A stretch of 64,000 bases of DNA from Bagarius yarrelli (Eukaryota > Chordata > Actinopteri > Siluriformes > Sisoridae). Under the pieces are notes generated by a model that worked only from the letters and a program-made list of their open reading frames with translations, made no database searches and was not told where the DNA came from. Position 1 is the stretch's first letter. Every line of letters starts with the position of its first letter. Of this stretch, positions 21,501-31,060 are shown piece after piece. The DNA lies in contig VCAZ01000063.1 of the NCBI GenBank assembly GCA_005784505.1, forward strand, positions 1,873,001 to 1,937,000. The letters run 5' to 3'. The translations under genes were made by a program, and so were the position numbers.

Positions 21501-24500
21501 TCAGGGTTCACGGCAGAGACAATTAGGGTTAAAATGGGGGGCGGGTCTCTTGGCGGTGATACTCGGCAGTTCTGGCAAGGGAGTCTATTAGAAACGATTG
21601 CAGGTCTCCGCTCCAGATCCACATCCGGCTCCAAAAGTAAATGCAAAAGTACTAACGAGTGTGACAATCCAAATACATGACTGGAAAGTGTCAGCAGAAA
21701 GGAGTTTAAAGCCAGTTGCACAGTTTGTCGGAGAGTGTTCTCTGTGGCGTGTAGTTGTTTGTCAGACTTGTGAGTCCTTACTATAAAAAATATGTTGTTT
21801 GACTAGTTAGTTAGTTTATCACATTTAAACTGAGCTCATTTTGTGCATAAAAAGGTGAAAATCGTAAAAAGATACAAAAGCTATCGAGACCGATAACATT
21901 ACCTCCTGTCTCGGCTACGTTACTGTATTAAATTGTGAATCATTAGTGCATCAACAAACAACCTGAACAAGAACTAATAACAAAGAGGCTTAAAAGTACA
22001 AGGCATTAAGAAAAAAATAAGCCTTTTCTCAGATATAAGACTTACAAATCCAGTAGTAGAAAAACTAACCACTTATAGCTCAGGCCATTGAGTGTCACGC
22101 CGCCTCTTTCTTCTCTACACTTCCTCAAACACCACCTTCGGTTAGTTTGTTGACTCTGCCATGGTGGTTTTGAGGCTTGTATATTAGATATATAGTTTTG
22201 TTTTATAGTAAGCTGCTAGCCCAAGCCGTAACTAGCGTATGCCATACAGCAGGTTGCACCCTTCCGCTGGTACGGGAGTGGGAATACAGAGAGGGGGGAG
22301 ACTGCTCAGTGGCAGTAAAATGTGCCTGGTTAAGAGTTGTTCTACCACTGACATTAGAGACATTATTTTGAGGACGAAAAACTCCATAGTGTTGCTTTAA
22401 GTACATATTACATACTCTAATACTTTTACTTAAGTAATATTCTAAATGATGACTGTAACTTCTACAAAAGTCATCTTTCAGTGAAATACCTGGACGTTCT
22501 GCTTTCGGGGACTTTATACACCAGTGTTGAAAAGTTTTTTGGCAAATTAATGATGCCACATTTTAATATTATTATGTTTTTTTAAATAAAAAATTCTAAT
22601 AGCGTAACACATGGGTAGCACATCGACACGTATGGCACTATTGCACTCGAGTTCAATTCCTGGTTTATAGACCTTTTTTCGGTCCTATGTCTTTCTTTCG
22701 TCACTTACTGTCCTATCTGCTGGCCAAATAGCAAAAAACAAAGGCAAAATGCACAATATCTTGTTTTTTGTTTTGTTTTTTTAAAAAACACAGTAACTGA
22801 GGGCATTTAATTTTTTCTAATGATTTTCTAATGATTTTTTTTGATCCCCTTAGGCTCAGGATGATGTGAAGAAGGGATTTATCAAAGCAGAAGATAAGTC
22901 CTATCAGCTTCAGAAGCTAGCGGAGCAGAGAAAGATGACCACGGTAACGGGATAACAGACTCTGTTTAATGTTTTAAAGACCATGTTTTCTCTGGTGTCT
23001 GTGTGACGGAGACAAATATAACAAGAGAAAATTAATGATTAATTAATGATTAATTAGCTTATAGCTAAACATCTCTTTCACTCTGTAATGTAAATAATAC
23101 AGAGCAGCCGATGTAGAACAAATAATTTTCTTTAACTTTTGATTTCTGACTTCTGAACCCAATTATAACAATAGTACCGAACCCAACAAAATATATATTT
23201 ATAACACTTTCAATACTGTAATATTAATCACAACACAACAAATTAAAACAATTTCAACATCAGTATAAGTCTAAAAAATAAAAATGTCATCAAAATAAAT
23301 GAAAAAAGGTTAGCAAACTAGTAACACATTCAGTTAACAATTTAAACATATAAATAGCTACCTTATTTATTCAAATGTTAAGCTTTTTTACCTAATGTGA
23401 TTTTACATGGACATTCTTTCAGTCTCACTGCACAAGGGCATAATAGCAGTCTTTCATGCAATTCTCAACGCAGCCACACGGTGTCACTATATATGGGCAA
23501 GCCTTAAAATAATCTGCAAAACCGAGTAATCTCTAGTGAATAGTGTAGTTAGTATAGTCACACAAATTTCAGTGATAATAATCACATTGTGCTGGATAAG
23601 AAAATCAAGATGGCTGACAAAACGGCTCACAAGCAAATTAATATAGTTGTGTAATTTATTTAGCAACATGTTATAAATTCTCTGTGTTCTGCTAAACATG
23701 CAACGTTGCATCAATGTGTTTGACTATTTTTAATTACACAGTTTAAATCTTTCTGTGGTAATTTTATTAACAGTCGTGTTTATAATCAGGCTGAAAAGGT
23801 CTTTGCAATAGTGTTTTCTCTATTTCTGTCTGGTTCAGTATCTGAGTTTGCTTCGCACATGTGAGGGCTATAACGAAGTAACGTTCCCCCACTGCTCATG
23901 TGATTCGCGAAGGAGAGGTCATGTGATCGCCGCTGTCAGCATTCACCACTTTAAACTTCATGCTTGCACTGAGGACGGCACACTGGAGGTGTGTGTGTGT
24001 GTGTTTGTGTGCATTTAAAGTAGTCTTTTACAGCTATATATATTTACAGACTGAGAAGATATTGTTAGTTGTTAATTTTTGTGTGAGTGTGTGTGGATTT
24101 GTATATTGTTTTTTTTTTTTCTTCGCAGAACCAGGTTATAGCATTCGAATGGTCTGAGATGCAGCGGTGGGACATGGACGAAGAGGGGATGGCTTTCTGC
24201 TTCGAATATGTACGAGGGGAGAAAAAGCCTCGCTGGGTCAAGATCTTCACTCCTTATGTAAGTCTGCCTCTAATGTGTGCACATGTTCATTCACCTGTTC
24301 AATAATTTCAGTGTGTAAGACACTGAAATATTTTCTATTCAGTGATCTGCTTACATCTATAAAACCCATACAGTAATGTTCCAAGCCCAGTATTGAAATA
24401 CAGGGAATTCAAAATGACCACACCCCTTTTTTAAGTTAGTATATTTTGCTTTCAGTTTAATTAATTAGCTTTTTTTTTTTAATGCAAACCAAACAGCACG

Positions 24501-26281
24501 ATGCATAAAGGCAATGAATTCATTCTCATTGAATTTATTTTTATTGACTCAGTAAGCACTCCACCTGAGTGTGCCAAGCATTTTACAGCAACTGCAGCTC
24601 AAAGTTTGCACCCTGGATGTTGAAGTCAGTTTAATTATATATATCTTAAGGATGGGAATTTTTAGGAACTTTACGATCCAATCCAATTCCGATTCTGGAA
24701 GTCACAATCCGATTCCAAAGGCAATTTTTATTCTACAAATTTGTCTAATTCTTCTGCTGTTAAATACATGTTTACATCTTTACATTTTAACCAGAATTGG
24801 AGTTTCTATGCTTCTTGTTTATAGTTGGAATTTCTGTATGACTGTTAATATTAATTATTTATTCATCTTTAAAAAGATAATTTGGTTTTATATATTTTCT
24901 TTTAATAAGAAATTTGTGTTAAGGATAAACCGAAGCTCTGAATGAAACATCGAAACGTTAGACTATTATAACAATTATAAGGAACACTTTAATAACGGCG
25001 TAAAGACACACTGTACCTTAACATTTCCATTTGTCCATCGTCAGCGGCGATTGTAATTTTTTAATCTTCAATTTATTCTGTAGATAATCACCTGCATTTA
25101 ATCTTTAACGTGCCCCACTCCACAACATCTAGTTTATTAATAGAAAGCCATTCCATGGTAGGTTTGGTGTTATTCTTGGTCATTCTCCTGTTGGAATATA
25201 AATATCCGGCTGTTGTCTTCAGATTTTACATTTACAGTATTTGGCAGATGTCCTTATCCAGAGCAACTTACATTTATCTCTTTATACAACTGAGCAATTG
25301 GGGGTTAAAAGCCTTACTCAGGGATCCAGCAGTGGTGACTTGGTGGTGCTGGGAATTGAACCCTAATTTTCCAATTAGTAGTCCAGCACCTTAACCACTG
25401 CAATACCACTTTATTTCCTTATTTAGAATCCAGCAACTTGACAAGTTTCCTACTTCCTGAAAAATGTCCCTGTTGCAGTATACATCCAACAGCATGCTTT
25501 TTTACAGTCAGGATTCCTCCAATGTCTTTCTTTAAACTCATCCAGCACTCCAGATGGAGATTTTCTCAGAAATGGCTTCTTTTGTGCCGTGTGTGTAATA
25601 TTTTTGATATTGTTGTCATGCATGATGCATTTAAACGTGCTCTGATGTTTCTTCAAATGCCTTGAAATCTTTTTATAGCCCTTGATGTGTACTTCTCCTC
25701 AACTCATTGCCTTTACCGTCAAACCCACACCGGTGTTTAAAAATCAACTGACTGTGACTTTTAGATTATTTCTGAGATCGAGGTGCAGTCTTTATAGTAT
25801 GCCAAACCGAGAAAATGTTATTTATGAACAACTCTTGATTGTGTTTCCTTCCCTGTAGTTTAACTACATGCATGAGTGCTTCGAGAGAATTTTCTATGAG
25901 CTCAACTGGAGGAAAGAGGTAAACCTGCCTGAAACAGAAAGTCTGAAACTTTTACATAAACTGTCTTTTGGACCTGTTCTTAGCTTTCTGTTTCTATTTA
26001 TAATGCCACAGGTGGAAGAGGAGGCTGCAGACAAAGACAACAAAAACTGCAATGGTATGACCATCACACATACACACACACACACACACATACACTTTGT
26101 TTGGCATCTTTACATGTATATAATTTGTCAGTACAACTTTTACATTTGAGTCTGTTAGAAATGTCCTCACCGGTTACTCCTATATCTGAACCCATGCTTT
26201 AAATCTTCTTCAGAGTATCTTCCTCCTCTGGAACAGCAGAAAGGATGGCACCACCTAGGAAAAGAGATTGCCACCTCTTAG
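11182..26281 (+). CDS. snx27: Sorting nexin-27 (13 coding exons, 557 aa)
   Basis: SNX27 returns endosomal cargo to the plasma membrane: its PDZ domain binds C-terminal PDZ ligands of receptors and the retromer subunit VPS26, PX binds PI3P on early endosomes, and the FERM-like module binds NPxY cargo. Coding exons: 11182-11477, 15691-15922, 17051-17243, 17358-17422, 18527-18631, 19543-19621, 20761-20924, 22854-22943, 23839-23988, 24129-24257, 25859-25918, 26012-26054, 26214-26281. All junctions are GT-AG and phases close without a break. Domains: PDZ about 36-130 (GYGF loop at 47-50, retromer-binding insert GQLRSINGELYAP unchanged), PX about 155-265 (KRYREF; RRRGLEEYL), FERM-like about 270-525. 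The 1674-nt coding length is slightly above the mammalian forms (about 528 and 541 aa) because of the C-terminal exon choice. Which teleost duplicate (snx27a or b) cannot be told. Confidence 0.96.
11585..11680. repeat. hAT-like dispersed repeat fragment
   Basis: TTTAGGGCTGCAGCAAGCGATTC and CTAATCGATTAATCGATGATTATTAG match the remembered fish repeat that begins with a gggctgca motif and runs of ATCGATTAATCGATTA. Short and isolated, in snx27 intron 1. Confidence 0.4.
11900..12125 (-). mobile_element. Two SINE fragments in tandem
   Basis: Two successive minus-oriented SINE pieces: 11900-12010 (GGGCCCAGCATCGACAC ... GGGAATTGAACCCACAG ... CTGACCAGCAGTCTAAC) and about 12020-12125 (GAGTTAAGGG ... 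GGGCCCAGCAATGTCAG ... GGGAATTGAACCTACAAC). Both lack the GGCAGACG tail. Confidence 0.6.
12311..12364. repeat. (TA)n microsatellite
   Basis: About 50 bp of almost pure TA in snx27 intron 1, followed by further AT-rich, TA-bearing sequence to about 12560. Confidence 0.85.
13683..13955 (-). mobile_element. SINE copy plus second SINE fragment
   Basis: 13683-13812 has the tail (TTACAGCATTTGGCAGACG), GAGCAACTTACAT and the B-box complement (GGGAATTAAACCC). About 13850-13955 repeats the head region again (GAGGGCCTTGTTTGAAGGCCCAGCAATGG ... GGGAATTGAACCCACATCC). This suggests two insertions, or a duplication, in snx27 intron 1. Confidence 0.6.
14441..15540 (-). mobile_element. Tc1-like transposon relic in snx27 intron 1
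   Basis: On the minus strand, sequence from about 15300 down to 14500 follows a Tc1-type transposase. The N-terminal helix-turn-helix is recognisable in TKNVRNKIVDLHKAGIG (near 15290-15240), and the catalytic-core region in WVFKHENDLKHMAKVTREW (near 14700-14640; family: QQDNDPKHTAKAT). Stops and frame shifts are frequent. The left end is probably ACAGTAATATGAAAAAAATTAGGACACCC at 14441, which looks like a Tc1 terminal repeat; the right end is not seen. A SINE interrupts the N-terminal end of the relic. Non-functional. Confidence 0.75.
15307..15509 (+). mobile_element. Full-length tRNA-derived SINE (reference copy)
   Basis: Best copy in the window. It has an A-box-like AGTGGCTCAGTGGTTAAGG, a B box GGGTTCAATTCCC, a conserved middle (GAGCAAGGCCCTTAACCC), and the tail GGATAAGGGCGTCTGCCAAATGCTGTAAATG. 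The tail is of the kind shared with partner LINEs. It sits inside the Tc1 relic at 14441-15540, so it inserted later than that element. About 16 related copies or fragments occur in the window, in both orientations. Confidence 0.85.
15691..15922 (+). CDS. snx27: snx27 exon 2: second PDZ half and linker
   Basis: Residues 99-176. Completes the PDZ fold (VNGVSVEGATHKQVVDLI, with the alpha-2 His that contacts class I ligands) and carries an acidic linker (DSGEDGSA), then the first PX strand up to ERFV. Acceptor TGTGTAG, donor GTAAGA. Confidence 0.95.
16188..16640 (+). mobile_element. LINE reverse-transcriptase fragment in snx27 intron 2
   Basis: Forward frames give VPQGSVLGPLSFLLLVNN at 16190-16245 (the family motif is GVPQGSVLGPLLF), then EKSGSIVFRKNN and a YLGCVLDNNLSG-like segment. 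These appear in LINE ORF2 order but with frame shifts. No ends were recognised. Same sense as snx27. Confidence 0.65.
17051..17243 (+). CDS. snx27: snx27 exon 3: PX core
   Basis: Residues 177-241 (last codon split). Holds the PI3P-binding basic residues in SKRYREF, the proline-containing loop FPKLPGKWPF, and DARRRGLEEYLEK. The donor is GTTAGG at 17244, weaker than the others. Confidence 0.95.
17358..17422 (+). CDS. snx27: snx27 exon 4: PX end
   Basis: Residues 241-262, VCSVRVIGESDIMQEFLSES and DE. It is only 65 bp; acceptor CTCTAG, donor GTAAGA. Confidence 0.94.
18038..18520 (+). repeat. Long imperfect (TG)n/(TGTGGG) tract abutting snx27 exon 5
   Basis: About 480 bp is built almost only of T and G: interrupted TG, TGGG and GGTG units, then a final run of about 70 bp of pure TG that ends six bases before the exon 5 boundary. 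Only TTTCAG separates the repeat from the exon, so the usual polypyrimidine tract is replaced by TG repeats. Cys/Val-rich open frames across it are translation artefacts. Confidence 0.97.
18527..18631 (+). CDS. snx27: snx27 exon 5: FERM F1 start
   Basis: Residues 263-297, exactly 35 codons in phase 0 at both ends. Begins NYNGVTDVDLRIALPD and ends TTDQVYQ, the ubiquitin-like F1 strands. Because it is phase 0 to phase 0, skipping would remove 35 residues without a frameshift. Confidence 0.95.
19543..19621 (+). CDS. snx27: snx27 exon 6: FERM F1
   Basis: Residues 298-324. Encodes KAGMDSIMASYFALFEVINH, the F1 helix and strand of the FERM-like module. Acceptor TTTCAG, donor GTGAGC, phase 1 out. 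Confidence 0.94.
19918..20010 (-). mobile_element. Eroded SINE fragment
   Basis: GCAACTCAGCAGTTGAGGGTTTGGGGCTCTGCACAAGGATCCAGCATTGG resembles the minus-oriented SINE middle. Head and tail are not recognisable. Confidence 0.35.
20761..20924 (+). CDS. snx27: snx27 exon 7: FERM F1-F2
   Basis: Residues 324-378. Encodes VRKLARNEFPHKLYVQNY, TSAVPGTCLALRKW and an acidic EEQELL helix, the F1-F2 junction. The acceptor follows a T-run and reads CTTGTTAG; the donor GTCAGG is unusual but GT. Confidence 0.95.
21200..22520. repeat. Probable composite transposon-derived block
   Basis: Both ends carry stretches typical of a fish repeat rich in TACTTTTACTTAAGT: 21239-21330 (GTACTTTACTTAAGTTTAAGT ... TTTTACTCCACTGCATTACC) and 22390-22480 (TAATACTTTTACTTAAGTAATATTC). 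Within it, 22080-22400 looks like a second known fish repeat read in reverse (AAAGCAACACTATGGAGTTTTTCG on minus). I infer a DNA-transposon-like unit with later insertions. Edges are approximate, and no transposase is seen. Confidence 0.4.
22854..22943 (+). CDS. snx27: snx27 exon 8: FERM F2
   Basis: Residues 379-408, 30 codons in phase 0. AQDDVKKGFIKAEDKSYQLQ and KLAEQRKMTT, the helical F2 lobe. Acceptor CCTTAG, donor GTAACG. Confidence 0.94.
23839..23988 (+). CDS. snx27: snx27 exon 9: FERM F2-F3
   Basis: Residues 409-458. YLSLLRTCEGYNEVTFPHC then CDSRRRGHVIAAVSIHHFKL, entering the PTB-like F3 lobe. The donor GTGTGT opens a short TG repeat in the following intron. Confidence 0.95.
24129..24257 (+). 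CDS. snx27: snx27 exon 10: FERM F3
   Basis: Residues 459-501. NQVIAFEWSEMQRWDMDEEG and FEYVRGEKKPRWVKIFTPY, very close to the remembered mammalian sequence. Acceptor CTTCGCAG, donor GTAAGT. Confidence 0.96.
24645..25080. repeat. Dispersed hAT-like repeat
   Basis: GGATGGGAATTTTTAGGAACTTTACGATCCAATCCAATTCCGATTC and GAATGAAACATCGAAACG resemble a common fish hAT-like non-autonomous repeat with gaattccgattc runs. Boundaries are uncertain. Confidence 0.35.
25222..25412 (-). mobile_element. tRNA-derived SINE copy in snx27 intron 10
   Basis: Nearly complete minus-oriented copy: tail TTTACAGTATTTGGCAGATGTCC, then CAGAGCAACTTACATTTATCTC, AACTGAGCAATTGGGGG, the B-box complement GGGAATTGAACCC, and CACCTTAACCACTGCAATACCAC. 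Confidence 0.75.
25859..25918 (+). CDS. snx27: snx27 exon 11: FERM F3 end
   Basis: Residues 502-521, FNYMHECFERIFYELNWRKE, ending in phase 0. This is the last segment shared by all likely isoforms. Confidence 0.95.
26012..26054 (+). CDS. snx27: snx27 exon 12: 43-bp optional C-terminal exon
   Basis: Residues 522-536 when included: VEEEAADKDNKNCN plus the first base of the next codon. Acceptor CCACAG at 26006-26011, donor GTATGA at 26055. At 43 bp it is not a multiple of three, so inclusion or skipping sets the frame of the last exon. Confidence 0.75.
26214..26281 (+). CDS. snx27: snx27 exon 13: terminal exon readable in two frames
   Basis: With exon 12, the frame reads EYLPPLEQQKGWHHLG... 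and stops at TAG 26279-26281 (557 aa). If exon 11 joins directly, it reads SIFLLWNSRKDGTT and stops at TAG 26256-26258 (535 aa). That is similar in length and pattern to the mammalian end NIFQMARSQQRDVAT as I remember it. Acceptor CTTCAG at 26208-26213. Confidence 0.8.
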
Positions 26282-28665
26282 GAAGACATGTTTCTCTGAG
26301 CACCAGCAACAACTGACTTGGGTCACCTTATTAACACAAATTTAAAAAAAAAAGACAACCATCTTGTTACCAGGGCAACAGCCCAGGCTCGTCCGAGCTG
26401 CAGAACTGAGAATAATTTCCAGGGTAACAAACATTTATAGCTGAATAAGGGTTGTTTATTGACAGCAGTAGTAACAAATTTAACCTTTAAAATACCATTA
26501 TGTCTAATATAAATGCAAAAAAAAATCTGCTAGCAGTCCTGGAAAGTATAGTTTTCCCATTGGCTGGCCGCCTGTCAGCATCAAACCCCCTGCATTAAAG
26601 AAAGGGCATGTCTGCACCGGTTATCATCTCTACAGAATAGTTGAGTCCTGAGTCTTTATGCCACCATATCTCATGCCAGCAGTTTTAGCTTTAGAGTATT
26701 TTTAAATAGAAAGAATTTTAACAGGTTGATTTTGAAAGCAGTTCAGCTTTATGGGTCTTTTACTAATAAGGAATTTGAGGAAATTAAAATAGGGTTACAT
26801 TCAGACATTGCACCACTGACCCTGAGAATTTAACTTGGAATGCTTGGAAACGTGTTCGTGTCTTCTGATAAAGCGTGTGTGGTTTTGATAGCACTGTTTA
26901 GGTCTGAACAGAAAAGCTACAAAAAACTGAGAGACAACCTGCTGTACTATACATGTTCCTATACTTACCTGGCAATAGAATATGGTATGTGTAAAAAATG
27001 TTGAGCAATAGGATGTTGAGGTACAGATCTCTTGTCTTCCTATAGGAGGCAGCAGTATTACACACACACATGCACACAAACAAAACCGTAATGGAGCGAA
27101 AGGAGAGAAAAACTCTTTTGTTTTCTATTTATTCATTTTCTTTTCAGAGAGGTGTGTTCTCTCGGTGTTTGTGTGTGTGTGTGTGTGCGCGTGCAGGAGC
27201 AGACGAGTGTTAGTCTGGGGTTTATCCCTATTGAGGGGTTAAAGTGGGATCCTTCGGACAGGGGTTTCCTAGGGGGGGTCGGTCAGTCACCTGAAGCAGA
27301 TAGGTGCATAAAAGTATGTAATGAAAGAGAGAGGGACAGAGAAAGAAAAGAAAAATATTACAGATAAAAGAGATCTGTTTCATATACACACTTTATTGTA
27401 AAATACTGTTAGGCCATTTTAAATAGAAAAGATGATGTCATTGAATCATTTGAAAACACTAACGGATATAGCAGATTAATCAGATGTTTAGAAATATCCT
27501 GATAAATATTTTATTCTTCTCAGTGGTTGGCTGTGAATGTGGGGGCTGTGTGTTCAGTGTTCAAGCAGGTCGACTCCCACCATTTGGGGAAGTGGGGAAT
27601 TGTTAGCTCAGTGGTTAAGTTGTTTGACTCCTGTCTAAACGATGATGGGTTTAATTCCCAGTACCACCAAACTGGGCCCCTGAGCAAGGCCCCCCCCCCG
27701 ACCCTCAACTGCCAAATGTAAATCTAAGAATACTTAGTTAAAAATCAAAGACTAGCATTGTTCTAGCTGCTCTACCTGTGTGTGCAAATGTCTTTGACCA
27801 TGAATGTTTAGAAATATTCGTCGGATTAGATCGTATCCTACTTGAAAGTTTGCATTTTGTGGAAATAACAGACAGTAAATTTCACATTGGGAATGTATTC
27901 TTCAGCAGGTATTTTATTTAGCGGTAATTTTGTAATGGTGGTTGTGCTTTTGTCGTACTGTTAACCAGCGCTACACAAAGAAGGCAAGCTGTTTGCATTC
28001 ACCCAAAACGAATCATCTGAAAATAATCCTGATGTAGGAATATCTCTTTTTTTTTTCCATCAGAAGTGGAATTTTTCATAACTGAAAAAAGATTGTAAAG
28101 CAAAAACACCACAGCAGGCTGAGGAAGAGTCAAAACTAATATTGAGTTTTTATTCTAAATTAAAATCATATTTATATTTGGGTTTGGTTTGTTTTTGTTT
28201 TGTTTTTTTCACCTTCTCGGTTGCATGACGTGTTGGAAGGTTTCGTCAGGTGAAGAGCTGGTCTGAAAGCGTGTGCGTCTTTGTGTGTTTTTCTTGTACA
28301 TGTTATTCTTGTGTCCCTTTGACAAAGCATTCACTGGAACCTTTGATTCAAAATGTATAAATTAATTTATTATTTTCTCTTCAGTCAGCATTCATTAAAC
28401 CTAATTGTGATAGGCAATTACCCTGGGGCTCGAAGGGTTCGAAAAGATTTTAAATTATGAGTGGAAATTGAGGAATAATAATGCTTTATTTCCTATAGCT
28501 TCATAAAAACAAAAGAAAACATTCGCCATTGGGTAAATGATAGTTTTATATGTAAGGATGTATGATTTCACTAACGAATTAAACATAATAAAAGCTTGGT
28601 TTGGATAAATGCCATGTTGAATGAAACCTTAACATCATTTTAAATAAAAGTATATATTAAAAAGA
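26282..28665 (+). promoter_or_regulatory. snx27: Probable snx27 3' UTR and poly(A) signals
   Basis: No AATAAA appears soon after the stop. The first clear signals on the plus strand are AATAAA at 28587-28592 and 28643-28648, the second followed by a T/G-rich stretch (GATTGTCTTGGGC). That implies a 3' UTR of about 2.4 kb, which would contain the SINE at 27594-27722. UTR extent is inferred. Confidence 0.35.
27594..27722 (+). mobile_element. tRNA-derived SINE head and middle
   Basis: GTTAGCTCAGTGGTTAAGTTG (A box), GGTTTAATTCCCAG (B box), CCCCTGAGCAAGGCCCCCCCCCC, ACCCTCAACTGCC. The 3' tail is missing. Same sense as snx27. Confidence 0.65.
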
Positions 28666-29566
28666 TTGTCTTGGGCTTTTTAACAGAATTCCTATATTCC
28701 TAAATGTCCTTTCGAAGAAGAAGTGTTCTCTTTTTTTTATGGATGCTGAAGAATCTGCTGATTATGCAGTCAAGAGTTAGCCTGTTTTCACACTTATATG
28801 GATAAAGGATACTTCATTGTAGACACACACACACACACACTGAAAGGATGTGTAAAAAATGTTCTTTAAATTTATTCGGTACTGCAAAGTCATTTTTTGT
28901 ATACAGAAGACATTTTGGTTTAAGATAAAAGGTGAAATTTTTAGCTTGCACTTGTAATTCTTTTGGAGGAGCAGTGCTTGGGTTCTGCTGCAACCTTCAC
29001 TATATTCTTATCCTCTCCCATCATTCTTATTTAGGGCTTCACAATACATCGTTTCAGCATCAACATCGCAATATGTGCATCTGTAGTAGTCACATTACAG
29101 AACCAGTCACAAAGATAATCTTGTGGGAAGATTTTTTAGAAGTGTGTAGTTTATGAGAACAATAACAAGGAACTACTTCATATTAACACCCATGCTTTTG
29201 GAATGGTCCAATAAACAGGATGTGATGGTGTCTTGCTGCCATATAAAAAAATATTTTGTATTTAAGCATCTTAATTCTGAAAATACAATAAGGGGAAAAA
29301 TATTATTTAATCCTCTATATTTATAAGGATAAATATTATTTTTCATTCAAATTTTTTATAACTTTTCTAAAGATGTTTTGTGACAGGGTCTATTTGTACG
29401 TCTCCAAACTAATTAAATGTGCTTATTAAATAGAAAAATAACGATATTGTTACTTGCTAAGCTCATTTGTCAGTGTATCTAGACTTTAATCACTTTATAC
29501 TAAACTGTTTGTGCTCTTTCTATTTAAATTTTATGAGTAGTGCATGAATAATGTTAATATATAATA

Positions 29567-29727
29567 TTTACATCTAGTGCATTTGGCAGACGTCCTTATC
29601 CAGAGCGACTGAGCGATTGGGGGTTAAGGGCCTTGCTCAGGGGCCCCGCAGTGGCAACTTGTTGGTGCTGGAAATGGAACCCTGATCTTCCATTTAACGA
29701 TGCAATACCCTAACCACCTCCCCAGCT
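29567..29727 (-). mobile_element. tRNA-derived SINE copy
   Basis: Tail TTTACATCTAGTGCATTTGGCAGACGTCC, CAGAGCGACTGAGCGATTGGGGG, GGCCTTGCTCAGGGGCC and the B-box complement GGAAATGGAACCC. Minus orientation; a short internal deletion joins GCGAC to TGAGCG. Confidence 0.7.
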
Positions 29728-30339
29728 TTACTTTATTTTAATATATTGTTCCCAAGCTACCTGATTAATGCTGAGCTGGTTGGAAATCGTCCAGCTGTGC
29801 TGCAGAGGTGCTTTACAGCAGCCGAGGATGCTAGAATATGCATGCCGAATTTTGGACACAGTCCAGCAGTTTAAGAGCACCATCTGAAAGGCGATTGGAT
29901 GAGAGTCAGACGATCTGAGCGATGGAGTTTGACCTCTGTTTAGTTGATCAGCTCTAAAATGATTGATCTCTTTATCTGGAAGCCTCAGTAATTTAATTTG
30001 TTCCTCTCGTTTGGTCGGATTTGTTGTTGGTGATTAAAAAAACAGCAGCATCTATGGCACATGTTGTATTTGGTTTAATTTAAAAATAGCAAATTGATAT
30101 GAATTCACAAATCCTAATTTAATTCATAGAAAACTATAACAATGGGAACATAACCAGTATTAACAGGCAGCTTTTCTTGTGGCATTTCACAATACACTTT
30201 ATTAATAATTAATAATGACACATCTGTAGACAAAGTAGTGAGAATTCATTTCGTAATAAAGTGTGGTAAAGTGCCAGATTCATATTAAATTAAACGTTGA
30301 TGTATCCAGCCAAAAACTGTACTGGAGTGAACATAAAAT

Positions 30340-30412
30340 CAATTCCATTTTATTTGCATTGCTCTTTTAACAATGGACACTGACACGAAGCAGCTTTGCA
30401 GAAATCTGTATA
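30340..30412 (-). mobile_element. LINE 3' tail fragment
   Basis: Read minus, GCAAAGCTGCTTCGTGTCAG, GTCCATTGTTAAAAGAGCAATGCAAATAAAATGG is the typical 3' tail of a fish L2-like LINE. Comparable tails occur at 58405-58480 and 63935-64000. Confidence 0.55.
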
Positions 30413-30469
30413 CATATACAGTATTTTTTTCCTCCTCATGAGTAAGCCAGAAAGCAGTGTTTTTGGAAT

Positions 30470-30785
30470 AATGGCGTTATATATAGGCGGAGTAACTTTT
30501 TATCAGTATTGAGTAATCAAACGAACGACTGTTTCCCCTGTTACAAAGCCGTTACTGTTATCGACAAAAGGATGCGGCATTACTATAACTGAGCTTTCAT
30601 CCGAGTAGACTCTCTCTCAGCTAGTGGTCCTACAAGGTATTTTTTTAAAAGTAACACAATAGTTACTTTCCCGGGTAATCAGTTACTTTTATAATGATGT
30701 AACTCAGTCGCTTATCCGAATACTATATAAAAGAAGTAACTAGTTACTATAACTAAGTACTTTTTTAAAGTAACAAAACTGGGCA
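30470..30785. repeat. AGTAAC-rich dispersed repeat, copy 1
   Basis: GGAGTAACTTTTTATCAG, GAGTAATCAAACGAACGACTGTTTCCCCTGTTAC, GTAACTAGTTACTATAACTAAGTAC. A related sequence recurs at 44870-45015 and 59940-60130. This is the look of a fish hAT-like non-autonomous element; no transposase is present. Confidence 0.5.
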
Positions 30786-30974
30786 GAAGTAACTATGGCA
30801 GGGAAAACATTTTCTGATGTAACACGATAGGAAACCTCCAGAGAAATGTAAGTGAATTTATATTCACTATAAACTCTAAGTAATAAGCATGTAATAAGCA
30901 TGTTATTAGCCGTTGCTGACTTAAACCAAACCCAAACCAGTGGTCCTTTTCATGCAGCAGTGAGTCATTTGCAT

Positions 30975-31060
30975 TAGATTTACATTTCTGGTATTTAGCA
31001 GACACTCATACCTAGAGTGACTCATTTTTTTATGCAATTAAGCAGTTGAGGACATTGAAA
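30975..31060 (-). mobile_element. SINE tail fragment
   Basis: GATTTACATTTCTGGTATTTAGCAGACACTCATACCTAGAGTGACTCA and AATTAAGCAGTTGAGG match the 3' part of the SINE read from the minus strand. Confidence 0.5.

Noticed and set aside
25413..25760. Possible further DNA-transposon relic around the SINE in snx27 intron 10
   Set aside because: Some phrases look transposon-like (CAGCACTCCAGATGGAGATTTTC), but neither ends nor a transposase frame could be placed.
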